Of a DNA stretch of 64,000 nucleotides, positions 18,437 to 29,400 are shown one piece after another (position 1 is the stretch's first letter; each line of letters begins with the position of its first letter). A program made the position numbers and the translations under genes. The notes beneath the pieces are model-generated. The model searched no databases. It worked only from the letters and a program-made list of their open reading frames with translations, and was not told where the DNA came from. Source of the DNA: Coemansia sp. RSA 487 (Eukaryota; Kickxellomycota; Kickxellomycetes; Kickxellales; Kickxellaceae); NCBI GenBank assembly GCA_027577595.1, contig JANBRJ010000059.1:41193-105192 (forward strand), written 5' to 3'.

Positions 18437-20101
18437 ATGACACTCACTACTTGTCTGGCGTTGTTAGCTTTTATTGCCCAGGTTGCTCTGGGCGCTGATG
18501 TGCTTGTCGACTGGAATATTGGCTACATCACTGTGAATCGTGACGGATACAACATCCGCCGAGCAATCGGCGTCAACGGAGCACAGCCTATTCCACCGAT
18601 TATAGCTACCAAAGGAGACACAGTGTTTCTTAAAGTCCACAATTCGCTAGACGTATCAACCACCCTCCATGCGCACGGGCTTTATCAAAACGGTACAAAC
18701 TACATGGACGGGCCAGCAATGATAACACAATGTGGAATCCCGCCAGGAGGGTCCTTCACGTATATTTACAACCTGACACAGTCGGGGACATACTGGATCC
18801 ATGCCCACGACCATCACCAGAATTCAGATGGACTGCGCACGTCTTTTGTCATATACGACAACGACAAGCCACCATACGACTACGACGAAGACATTCTTTT
18901 AACATTTGAAGACTGGTTTCGCGAAGAGTTTGCCGAGCGTGAGGCACAGACACTTAACCCGGATGGCCCCTTCCCTCCGCCTCACGGATACGGGTTCGGA
19001 CTAATCGATGGCATAAATGGAAACTACACAAAGCCTCTTTATTTTAAACCAGGTAGAAAGTACAGAATCCGCTTGTCAAACATTGGCGCGCTCAACTGGT
19101 TCAAGTTCAGGGTTCCAGGCCATCGTATGCAAGTGATTGAGGTCGACGGCGTGTATACAGAGCCCTTGGAAGTCGATGCCATTGATGTTGGCCCAGCACA
19201 GAGATACTCTGTTCTCGTCACGGCTCGTGAAACTGACATATTCAACTACCGGTATAATGCCACCCTCCACGCCAACTTTATTCCGGCAACACAGGGTCTT
19301 TCTCCAATAGTGTATCAGGGCAGCATTATCTACAGGAAGAACGCGCCGTTCAAGCAAATTCCAATCGTCGACGAGTCAAGCCTTGTAACGCTTAACGATA
19401 TTAACTTGACTCCGCTTGACAGAGAACCGGAGCTCCCAGTCGACCGCACTGTTACCTACACTTTAGGAAATGCACTGTACTCGACTGGCCAACATCTCGA
19501 TTACCTCAACAACATTACGTTTAGAATGCCAAATGTGCCGACGCTCTACTCAGCACTAACCATGGAGGGCCTGGCTATGGATCCACAAATCTACGGACCA
19601 CAGACAAATGCACTGGTGCTGCAACATAACGAAGTTGTTGAACTACTTATCCACAACCCAAGCAATCTTCCACACCCGTTCCATATGCATGGCCACGTGT
19701 TCCAGATCACCGAGTACGGGCCAGCTAGCTTGTTATTCGACGATCCGGAGGCGCCAAAAAACATTTCCACGGTTCGTGCCACTGGTCCGCCTGTGAAACG
19801 CGATACTATGGTGCTTCCAGAGTTCAATTATATCAAAGTGCGTGTGCGTGCAGATAATCCGGGTATCTGGATGTTTCATTGTCATCTGGACATACATTTT
19901 GCAATGGGCATGGCGTTTGCCATTGTCGAAGCACCGGATGTACTGCAGCAAAGAATGACTGTACCTCCAGAGATGTACGAGCTATGTAGTCAACAAGGCA
20001 TTTCTATCTCGGGAAATGCCGCTGGTAATAATGGGCTGAATCTTACTGGGCTTCCCAACCCGCCAATCCTTATTCCAAGAAATATAACAACTACTCTTTA
20101 A
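18437..20101 (+). CDS. Secreted multicopper oxidase (Fet3/laccase superfamily)
   Basis: The product is 554 residues from the ATG at 18437, with a signal peptide (about 1-20, MTLTTCLALLAFIAQVALGA). All four copper-binding boxes are present: HAHG (His78, His80), WIHAHDHH (His122, His124), HPFHMHGH (413-420) and HCHLDIHFAMGM (481-492; Met492 is the expected T1 axial ligand). The three-cupredoxin layout and segments such as KRDTM and RADNPG resemble Fet3-type ferroxidases. However, there is no C-terminal membrane anchor, so it is probably free in the wall or medium. Substrate could be Fe(II), phenols or Cu(I). A pseudogene copy follows directly, and a second intact oxidase lies at 43881-45611. 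Confidence 0.88.
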   Translation: MTLTTCLALLAFIAQVALGADVLVDWNIGYITVNRDGYNIRRAIGVNGAQPIPPIIATKGDTVFLKVHNSLDVSTTLHAHGLYQNGTNYMDGPAMITQCGIPPGGSFTYIYNLTQSGTYWIHAHDHHQNSDGLRTSFVIYDNDKPPYDYDEDILLTFEDWFREEFAEREAQTLNPDGPFPPPHGYGFGLIDGINGNYTKPLYFKPGRKYRIRLSNIGALNWFKFRVPGHRMQVIEVDGVYTEPLEVDAIDVGPAQRYSVLVTARETDIFNYRYNATLHANFIPATQGLSPIVYQGSIIYRKNAPFKQIPIVDESSLVTLNDINLTPLDREPELPVDRTVTYTLGNALYSTGQHLDYLNNITFRMPNVPTLYSALTMEGLAMDPQIYGPQTNALVLQHNEVVELLIHNPSNLPHPFHMHGHVFQITEYGPASLLFDDPEAPKNISTVRATGPPVKRDTMVLPEFNYIKVRVRADNPGIWMFHCHLDIHFAMGMAFAIVEAPDVLQQRMTVPPEMYELCSQQGISISGNAAGNNGLNLTGLPNPPILIPRNITTTL

Positions 20102-20883
20102 GATACCTTCACCCAAAATATCATGTTTATACTGTTTATACATTTCAATCAGAGTTCGTTAAGCATTTTCTTAAGATTATAACACTTTAGCCCTTAGTGT
20201 CTTATTTTTTTTACAGCAGTTACGTTTGCTCACATATTCCATTTTAGTTTCTAGTGGCTACCATTGGAATGTTATCTTAATATTTACAGATGTACCTAAA
20301 CATTTTCCAACTTTTTATCTGCTCCAAAATGTCGAGCTCGACGTAGAATAATAAAATTAAAGAGACAACGCATTTTTAATTGCAAAGGGAATTGAGGCTC
20401 CTTCTCGTTGTGTCAAATACCTTTCAGCTATTTCTTTTAAGGATCTATCTCAGCAAAAATTGTATCACGAGCTTCAGGAGGAAGATATATACCGGTCCTT
20501 GGTTCATTGTCATAACCTTTGGATCCTGGGGGGTCCCTTTCCATGCTTGGTAGCCTTCTTGTTCCAGCTGCTTGCTATTTTCAATTAAGCTGGTAATGTT
20601 AGTGAACTTAATTTGTTGTTGTTATTATTAATTGGTTGATGATGGGGAAAAGGCAATCTGAAGGACTTGCAGGCCATGCTAGTTTCCATTTTATGCCTCT
20701 TTGGTGAGATGTCAATCAAAGAGTAAAAATACGATTTTGCTAGTTTAATGAATAGGTACTTTTCTCTACTTTTTACATATTTTGCTTGGGATTTGACTGG
20801 GAATAAGGTGGCATCTGCAACAAGCCCACTCAGTTTTGTGATTCCGTGAAATCAAACACGTAGCATCCAATCTAAGCAGATGT
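20102..20883. other. Spacer between the oxidase and its pseudogene copy
   Basis: It is AT-rich with no coding stretch. If the tandem duplication was complete, the lost signal peptide and first domain of the copy should lie here, but I cannot recognise them. Confidence 0.4.
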
Positions 20884-22597
20884 ATAAAGTCCACAACTCG
20901 GCTTATTGAAATCCACACTTTAGCTTTCTTAAACCAGGAAGCCTCTGCACTGCCTATTGCCTTTTCCTTTTCAAGCATTGTATTTATCTGTTTATCAGCA
21001 TTAACGTCTATAATTCAGGTACTCTAATAATGGAAATTGGTTGGATTAACGAAAACAAAAAATGAAAAGAGAAATCGAAATTGAACGTAGCCCTTATAGA
21101 AGCTGTATTGCAAGAAGAAAAAGAGAATGGCAAAGTAAATTGCACTAGAAAGCCTTGGAAGTGGATCATACACATGGCCTTTTCCAAAACGGTACAAACC
21201 ACATGGACGGAGCGGCAATGTTAACTCAGCGCGGAATTCCACCCGGAAAGTCCTTTACATATGTGTATAACCTGACGCAATCAGGAACATACTGGATACA
21301 CGGGCACGACCATCACCAGAATTCAGACGGATTACGCACACCTTTTGTTATATATGACAACAACAAACCACCGTATAACTACGACGGAGATATTCTTTTG
21401 ACCTTGGAAGACCGGTTCCGTCAAGAGTTTCCTGAGCACGCAGCAGCGGCACTCGATCCATTCAATGCCTTTCCATCCCCACACGGATATGGATTTGGAC
21501 CAATTAACGGAATTAATGGCAACTATTCGCACCCATTGCAGTTTATTTCTGGGAAAAAGTACAGAATCCGTTTAATTAACATGGGTAGAGTCAATTGGTT
21601 CAATTTTAGGCTTCCTGGCCACCACATGCAAGTGATTGAGGCCGATGGCGTGTACACTGAGCCCTTGGAAGTCGATGGAACTGATATGGGTCTAGCACAA
21701 AGGTACTCTGTCCTTGTGTCCGCTCACAACTCTAGCCAATTCAGTTACAGATTTAACACTACTCTTCACGCTGATTTTATTCCTGCTGCATAGGGGCTAA
21801 TACCACGGATGTATTTAGGCGACATTATATATCGGAAGAATGCTCCATTCAAACATATCCCAAGCGTTGATGAGTCAAAGCTTGACTGGATTAGCGACAT
21901 CAGATTGAACCCACTGGATAAAGAGCCAGCGCTGCCAGGCAACCGTGTTGTCAAGTATAATGTAGGAAACGCAGTCGTCTCAACAGGTTAACACCTCGAT
22001 TTCTTCAACAGCATTACGTTTGCTGTGCCAAAGGCGCCGACGTTGTACACTGCGCTAAAAATGGGCGACTTGGCCATGGACCCGCGTGTATATGGGCCAC
22101 GGACAAATGCACTTGTGCTAAAGCATAATGAAGTTGTAGAATTCATTTTTAATAACAGGGAATGGCTTCCGCATCCGTTCCATATGCACGGCCACGTGTT
22201 CCAGATCATCGAGTACGGACCAGCGAGCTTGTTATTCGAAGATCCGGAGGCGCCAAAGAACATTCCTACAGTTCGTGCCAGTGGTTCACCAATGAGGCGC
22301 GATACAATACTGGTTCCTGCATACCATTATATCAAGTTTCGTGTACGTGCGGACAATCCAGGAGTTTGGTTATTCGATTGTCATTTGGATAGCCATTTCG
22401 TATTGGGAATGGGAATGGCTATTATCGAGGCGCCGGATGTGTTGCAAAAGAGACAAATGGTTCCGCCAGAGATGCACCAGTTTTGTCGTCTGCAAGGTTT
22501 TCCAGTTTCTGGGAACGCCGCAGGAAACGGTGGTCTGGACTTTACCGGTCTTCCAAAGCAACCGGCCATTATCACAAAAAATACTACGTCGGCTTAG
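20884..22597 (+). pseudogene. Broken tandem copy of the multicopper oxidase
   Basis: From about 21167 the translation follows the intact oxidase in a single frame to the same C-terminal SGNAAGN-type end. Two stops interrupt it, and both fall where the intact gene has Gln: TAG after FIPAA (21791-21793) and TAA in STG*HLD (21989-21991). The first about 75 codons are missing. A short match to the K-V-H-N-S codons (20884-20901) suggests a remnant separated by about 265 bases of unrelated DNA. Damage also reaches the active site: the HCHLDIH box reads DCHLDSH, and Cys in TQCGIPPG is Arg. HPFHMHGH is intact. It is a decayed gene, not a spliced one. Confidence 0.9.
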
Positions 22598-22841
22598 ATG
22601 TCAATCATTTTAAAGACAAGAGATTAGGAAAATGACCCTTTACCAATACTATAGTCTAATTAACAGGCATCTTTTCTAACTTTAGTCAACCACATAATGT
22701 AATTTTTCTTTATATACTTTTTACTCGAATAAATTCTTGTTCTATTTAAAATGAAAATATCTCATAAACTCTCACAAAAGTTATTGCGTGAAAACAGATA
22801 TAATTCAGCTCGTTTACAACTATTCATCTTCAAAGCCAGCC

Positions 22842-23078
22842 CTAGGGCCTATTTGTATACTTCAGACATGCATGCAATTGAGTGGTGTCATTGGCAATTA
22901 GAATAAAGCTTGGACCGGTTCGCCAGTTTTCAGCATTTGAGCTTGCGCTGATGGAGTTGTTTGATAAACCCGAAATGGATCGCCACTTCACTGTGCTAAT
23001 CTCCTTACCTAGCTTCTTCGCGAGCTCCCTTTTTACTTGAGCAAGATTATCGTCTGCATAAACGGCAAAATCCACCAT
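22842..23078 (-). CDS. 78-aa small protein, family member A
   Basis: This is a 78-residue soluble protein with no signal peptide. It aligns without gaps to the 78-residue product at 41529-41765; by hand count about 32 positions are identical, including VK-EL, KEI, WRSIS, W-TGP-FIL and NR. A more distant relative lies at 42757. The predicted order is strand, helix (QVKRELAKKL), strand (TVKWRSIS), loop, and two strands (PSFILIAN, LHACLKYT), which could be a small beta-grasp-like fold. Function unknown. Conservation of length and motif over 19 kb supports a real gene. Confidence 0.65.
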   Translation of the reverse strand: MVDFAVYADDNLAQVKRELAKKLGKEISTVKWRSISGLSNNSISASSNAENWRTGPSFILIANDTTQLHACLKYTNRP

Positions 23079-24214
23079 TGTTTAAAGTTGACCTGTTTAG
23101 GAATGGAATCGAATGTTTGAGTTGTATTGCTAAAAGCCTAATTGTTTTCGCTAATGGTGGAATGGAGAGACAGGAAACTGGTCAGAAGAATGTATTCCTT
23201 TTATATGTGGACAGTCGTATAAAGTTGTGAGCAATAGGTAAAATTCTAACATACAGAATAAAAACAGCTTTTTCAATAGACTGTTGTAACCCCGGTAACG
23301 TGTGTAGATACAATGAGTGAAAGGCTAAAGTTGCACCATTTCGAACCCAAATTGCACAATTATGATAGCATCAAGTCTTTTGTTTTTAATTAAAAGAATT
23401 TGGACTTATTACAAAGGCATTGTGAAAAGTCTCTGTGAAGAAAAATAAAACCAAAAAAGAAGCTTGCCAATAGGTGCTTTGCACTGAGTGTTAAAAAATG
23501 AAGGCGCTTTTATACTGGATGGCGTATCTTTTCATCATGAAGATTCATAGATGCATATCAACTGTTCATTGGTATCAAAAGCTCATTGTGATTGCTAATT
23601 TATTAACAAAGTGCGTTGATTTATCGCCACCACAGATGAACAGAATTAGGTTACTGGCAAGCCAGACGGTTATCTAGAAACGCTAGATGCATTGCAGGAG
23701 GGGGTTCTGGGCTTTTACTAGACTTCCAAATCCACCAACCATTAGCTCGACAAGCCATGCGCATAAGGTGGTCATGAGAACGAGAGCGGAATAGATTAGC
23801 AGGTGCATGAATATAAAAAAGAGCCTGGCCACATTTTTCGAGATTAGATGAAAAGCCGCGTGTGAAAAATATAAATCGTTTGCAAGCTCAAAAAAGAAAT
23901 AATGCACTGGAAATTCGGTCATATGCTCTATTGCATTTTCTACGTTTTGAAAAAGAAAAGTGGTATCCATGCTTGGAAACATTGGGCCGCTCTGCTTTTA
24001 AACATGGAATCCGCTACATGCTATACCCACCCCCTAACCCTTGACTGAAACAGGAGGGAATTTTTGGAGGAATAGACAAGAGCGGTTTTATTCCTTCGCG
24101 TATATAAGTGCAATGTCTCGGAATGAGCAAGATGAGACAAGCCCAATATTCTAACAACATTTTATATTTGACAAAAAAAATTCCCCTTTTTCTAACACTA
24201 AACCAAGCAACAAA
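23079..24214. other. 1.1-kb divergent spacer, catalase promoter at its right end
   Basis: A 99-codon minus-strand ORF at 23683-23982 contains a hydrophobic helix but looks like chance AT-rich sequence. The catalase promoter part contains CCCCCTAACCC (about 24030-24041) and a TATA box at 24101. Confidence 0.4.
24101..24108 (+). promoter_or_regulatory. TATA box of the catalase gene
   Basis: TATATAAG lies 107 bases before the catalase ATG, a normal distance for a fungal TATA box. Confidence 0.5.
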
Positions 24215-25696
24215 ATGAAAAGCACTGAGATTCCTTTGAACTCTAACCTCGGAACGCTGACTACTGGAAATGGAAATCCAGTTTCGAATAACCAAACATC
24301 CCAAACGGCTGGGTACTATGGGCCTGTTCTGATCCAAGATTTCCACCTGATCGACAAGCTGGCGCACTTTGACCGCGAGCGCATCCCTGAGCGCGTAGTG
24401 CATGCCAAGGGTGCTGGCGCGCACGGGTACTTTGAAGTAACCAAGGACATTTCGCATCTGACATGCGCAAAATTCCTCAGCGAGGTCGGCAAACGCACAC
24501 CACTATTTGCTCGCTTTTCAACGGTTGGTGGTGAATCTGGATCGGCGGATACTGCAAGAGACCCGCGTGGATTTTCAGTGAAATTTTACACCGAGGAAGG
24601 CAATTGGGACATGGTTGGCAATAACACGCCCATTTTCTTCATCCGCGATCCCAGCAAATTCCCTGACTTTATCCATACGCAGAAGCGCGACCCAAGGACA
24701 CATCTAAAGAACCCTGACATGCAGTGGGACTTTTGGTCGCATGTGCCAGAGTCGCTGCACCAGGTTATGATCCTCTTTAGCAACCGCGGCACCCCCAATG
24801 GCTTCCGCCATATGCACGGATACTCGAGCCACACGCTCAAGCTCGTCAAGGAGGACGGGTCCTTCCACTACGTCAAGTGGCACTTCCGTACCAACCAAGG
24901 AATCAAGAACTTCAAGGCTGGCGAGGCTGCCGCGCTTGAGGGCACTAATCCGGATTACGCTACCCAGGATCTATTCGAGGCAATCGAGCGCGGAGACCAT
25001 CCATCGTGGACGGTGTACATCCAGGTTTTCACCGAGGAAGAGGCCATGAAGATGAAGTACAACCCATTCGATGTCACCAAGGTGGTCAGCCAAAAGGAGT
25101 ATCCCCTGCACGAGGTTGGACGCATGGTGCTGGACCGCAACCCCGAAAACTATTTCGCCGAAGTCGAGCAAGCTGCGTTTTCGCCGTCACACATGGTCCC
25201 TGGCATTGCTCCGTCTCCCGACCGAATGCTGCAGGGCAGACTGTTCAGCTACCCCGATACGCACCGCCACCGCCTGGGCGCCAACTACCTGCAGCTGCCC
25301 ATCAACCGCCCCATCAACAAGATCCTCAATCACCAGCGCGATGGACCCATGTGTACAACCGATAATGGAGGGCGGCTTCCCAACTACGAGCCCAATACGT
25401 TCGGCGGACCCGCGCAAAATCCCCAAAGCCAGGAAATTGCTGCACAATTCCGTGTCGAGGGTTTTGTCGGAAGACACACTTACAGCATCACAGATGAAGA
25501 CTTTGACCAGCCAAGGGCGCTGTATCGTTTGCTTAGCCCCGAAGAGCAGCAAGACTTGGTCAAAAACATGGCTGGAAGCATTGCCCAAGCACAGCCTGTT
25601 TTCCAACGTAGCATCCTGCCGCATCTTAAGCGTATTGACAAAGATTTTGGAGGACGCATCGAGGCTGTGCTAAAACAGACAAACCCAGATCTTTAA
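24215..25696 (+). CDS. Catalase (small-subunit, heme)
   Basis: The 493-residue product is a typical clade-3 small-subunit catalase that breaks hydrogen peroxide into water and oxygen. Catalytic His63 lies in [12 protein letters not shown], and the distal-side [21 protein letters not shown] and [10 protein letters not shown] blocks follow. The heme-ligand Tyr is Tyr346 in [12 protein letters not shown]. Length is normal and there is no signal peptide. The C-terminus (N-P-D-L) is not a classic SKL peroxisome signal, so cytosolic location is more likely than peroxisomal. The coding region is GC-rich at third positions, as expected of a highly expressed gene. Confidence 0.93.
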   Translation: MKSTEIPLNSNLGTLTTGNGNPVSNNQTSQTAGYYGPVLIQDFHLIDKLAHFDRERIPERVVHAKGAGAHGYFEVTKDISHLTCAKFLSEVGKRTPLFARFSTVGGESGSADTARDPRGFSVKFYTEEGNWDMVGNNTPIFFIRDPSKFPDFIHTQKRDPRTHLKNPDMQWDFWSHVPESLHQVMILFSNRGTPNGFRHMHGYSSHTLKLVKEDGSFHYVKWHFRTNQGIKNFKAGEAAALEGTNPDYATQDLFEAIERGDHPSWTVYIQVFTEEEAMKMKYNPFDVTKVVSQKEYPLHEVGRMVLDRNPENYFAEVEQAAFSPSHMVPGIAPSPDRMLQGRLFSYPDTHRHRLGANYLQLPINRPINKILNHQRDGPMCTTDNGGRLPNYEPNTFGGPAQNPQSQEIAAQFRVEGFVGRHTYSITDEDFDQPRALYRLLSPEEQQDLVKNMAGSIAQAQPVFQRSILPHLKRIDKDFGGRIEAVLKQTNPDL

Positions 25697-26400
25697 TTTT
25701 CCTTTTATAAATACTTTTATTTTCTGGAATTATAAGGAGGTTATGTGTTTGATGCTGTGCTTTATTAGCTGTTGTTTGTAGCGCGGCAGAGGCTACTAGC
25801 AAACGAAAAGGCAAAATGAAACTGCTAAGCTAAAAGAGAGAAGAAAACTCCGAAAAGAGAAAGAAAAAAGGCCGGTGTTTTGGACGGGAAGAGATAAAAA
25901 AGAAAATACAGTTTTACTAGGAACCTACGAAGCTTCTGCGGATAGCCAGCTATAACAATGATCTCAGTCATATAACTTCAGTATGTTCTACTGAATTATG
26001 CTGTTTTATTTAACAGTGACAGTCTGTGTTGATGGCCGCTTTCTTCTCAAAGCTGCGTTCTATCGACTATTTCTTTCTATTTCTTTGTGTTAGTCGCAGC
26101 AAACTTTGGTTTCCTTTAAAGACTCCTCCATGCTGTTTTTGCCTATGTAACAATGACTGCTACGTAAAAATGTATATCTACATCCTGCAAAGATTCCAAA
26201 AACCACAATTAGATGATGCACTTGGCTGCGAAATAATTTTCTTTTTGCAAAAATATATCTACCTGTCGCTCGCTCATCCTAGTAGCTACATCGACCATTT
26301 TCATTTCTTGAGTTGTATGCGTCTTTCTTCAGCATTAGTTATTTTCTCCATTATCAGGAAAACAGGGGTATAAATAACACATTTTATATACGGTCGCACT
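25697..26400. other. Spacer between catalase and the ABC transporter
   Basis: It is AT-rich with purine and pyrimidine runs. I see no supported gene. It holds the catalase 3' end and the transporter promoter. Confidence 0.4.
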
Positions 26401-29400
26401 ATGTGGATAGTCCAAACTCGGCCAAAACAAGCTGCTTTAGCAACAGCTTTTATTTTTTCATCGGCATATCTTCTGCAGCGTTTGTTCTCTCATGCCTTGG
26501 GATTCTTTGAAGATGGCCACGATAGTTATTGCGGCGACGATGGCTGGTCATGGTCTCTGAACAGTGACTGCTTTCGTGTTAGCTTTCTGTGGCCTACAGT
26601 GCTTTGGACGATATCTGGAGCAACCGCGTTGGCATTTGCCGTTTACTCTCTCCAAAAGATAGTTAGGCGTAGCACTGCAGCTGACGAAAGTGTGGCAGCG
26701 TCTATCTTTGGAGTCGAAAGCCTGAAATCACCTTTTCGCCTTCCACACGGGTATTTTACCATGGCTGACAACAGACTACGTGTTGGTGCCACTGTAGTCG
26801 GACTCTTGTTTGTGCAGACCATAGTGCTGGTTGCATGGTGCTACAGTATTAACAGCACTGACAGAAACAACCACCTACGCTATCTATCCTCGTATGCACA
26901 GTCGACAGCTTTGATCTTGTTTCTTTCAGTGGTTTGCCTTGTCAATTTTGCACGCAGCACTCGTCTGTCCTATATCGGACTTTTCCCATGGGTCCTGCCC
27001 GCACATGTTGGTGTGCAGCTAGTGATGGGGCTTTGTGAAGTGTACTTTTCATTTTCTCCCTCCCAACCAAAAACAGCCTCTTCTGTCACCCCCTCTGCTG
27101 GCGCTAATCGAGTCTTTGCCATTTCAACAACCGCCGTTAATTTTGTTCTTCTGATTCTTTTCTCAATTGCGCAGAAAGGCCCCATTTTTAGACGCTCATC
27201 TGACGGAGCCACTTTCAGTGTATTTGGGATATTTACCGCATCTACTCAAATGCACAACACCAATGGGGAGGAGGAGCAGGATAGCGAGACAACGCCGCTG
27301 GCAGATCCAAAGATGCTGAATGAAAGCAAGCTCGTACACACACCAGAAAGCAATTCGTCGTGGTTTGACAAGCTCACTTTCTCGTGGGCAAACAATCTTT
27401 TTCGCCAAGGCGCATCCCGACAGCTGGACTATTCAGATCTTTACAGGTTGGACGATAAAAGCATGCCTGTTCACAACTGGAAGCGTTATCAAAGCCATCG
27501 CAAACCCGGTCGTTCTCTTCAAGTCGCTCTCTTGCGAACGTTTGCACCAGAGTTCATTGCTCAGAGCGTTTTAGCAGTTAGCCTGGTCGTTTTAGAGTTT
27601 ACTGGTCCGTTTTTCTTCCAGCGCATCATCAGGTATATAGATCACTCCAGAGACCCAATCGCAGAGAGAAGCCCACAGAGTGTTTATCTGGATATATTTG
27701 GCTTGCTCTTCTTTACGCTTCTTGAAAGTTTCGTTAGGAACCAGACACTGTGGATCGGTCGTATCATTGGTATTCGAATGAAAAGTGTTCTCGTTGCTGA
27801 CCTCTCGTCAAAAACACTGAATTGCAGTAGGAATGGATCTCTCGACGATAAAAACGGTGGCAAGGATAAGAAAAGAACCAAGGAAAACAAGAAAAATAAC
27901 TCAGGTAAGGCTTCGTCAAACAGCGGAAAAGTCATAAATCTTCTTACCACCGATATTGGACGTATAACCGAGCTTGCTTCTCACATCGATGACATTTACA
28001 GGACTCCATTAAAGCTATGTATTGGAATATGGTACATATACAAGCTACTCGGGATTTCTGCAATAATCGGTCTATCGTTTTCCGTTGTCTATTTCCCGAT
28101 AACAAACATGCTATACTCTCGCATGACCAAGATGTGGGAGAAGCTAAGCAGTTTGAACGACAAACGCGTCACGGCAGTTACCGATGTTTTGCAGGGCATA
28201 AAGGCTATCAAGCTGTTTGGATGGGAATCGCGCTTTGTGAAGAAAGTCGATGAGAGCCGTGAGCGCCAACTTGAATATTCGTGGAACATACTTTTGTGGC
28301 AGATTCTCCTGGGCTCTGTATCATCTCTAAGCCCGTCATTCATATTGGTTGTCATTTTATCTGTTTACGTCGGAGCATATGGAAACAAACTCACAGCCGA
28401 GCTTGCATTTACATCCATGACAGTCTTCAAAATGGTTCATAGTTCATTCAAGTATCTTCCTCGCGTATTTAGCTGGGTTACTAGCACCCTCGTTTCTTTT
28501 AAGCGAGTTGACACGTACTTTTGCCAACCTCAGGCTCAGGATCTCGAAAAGCGTATATCTTTCAATCACGAGAATTCCCTGGGCTTTGATAACGCTAATC
28601 TGGAGTGGGCATCTAGTTCTTCGGAAGATGCTACCAGAAAAGACATATCCACAGCCACGCTTAACACAGGGTCTAGTTCGACTGGTACGTCCACGGATTC
28701 TAGGTGCATAAAAGGTAGCAATCAGACACTAGAAACAACACCTTTGCTTTCTGATCAGTCATCGTCAACACAGGTTGAGTCATCTACCAGTAGCCAGCTT
28801 GTGAACCCTGGCGATCAGGATAAGAGGGTCGCGTTTTCGCTAAAAAGCATTGATGTACAGTTCCCGCTAGGCGGTCTGTCTATTATTGCTGGGCCAACAG
28901 GAAGTGGAAAGACATCGCTGCTAAGTGCACTGATTGGCGACATGAACCTGACCTCTGGACGTATTTTGCTTCCTACGGCCGACCCAAGAATCGATGGTGG
29001 GATGGATAGAAGTTACAAGGATATCACCAATCTATCTGGTGAGACGCTGGCAATCCGTGATATTGCATATGTTGCGCAAGAGGCGTGGCTACGCAATGCC
29101 ACTATCCGCGAAAACATTCTCTTTGGTGAGCCATACGACAGAGAAAGATACGAGGAGGTGTTGCGTGTGTGCGCACTAAAGCCCGATCTGCGGATTCTGT
29201 GTGCCGGAGACATAACGGAGATCGGAGAGCGCGGCGTGACGTTGTCGGGTGGGCAGAAGCAGAGGATATCCCTGGCACGCGCTGTGTATTCTAGTCGCCG
29301 TATCTTGCTTATAGATGACTGCCTTTCTGCCGTTGACATGCCCATAGCACGGCATATTCTGACAGAGTGTTTACTGAGCAAGACTGCACTGATGCTAGGG

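Noticed and set aside
21791-21991. Stop-codon reassignment (TAA/TAG read as Gln) suggested by the two oxidase stops
   Set aside because: All intact genes in the window end at TAA, TAG or TGA at expected lengths, and this copy also lost copper ligands and its N-terminus, so decay explains it.
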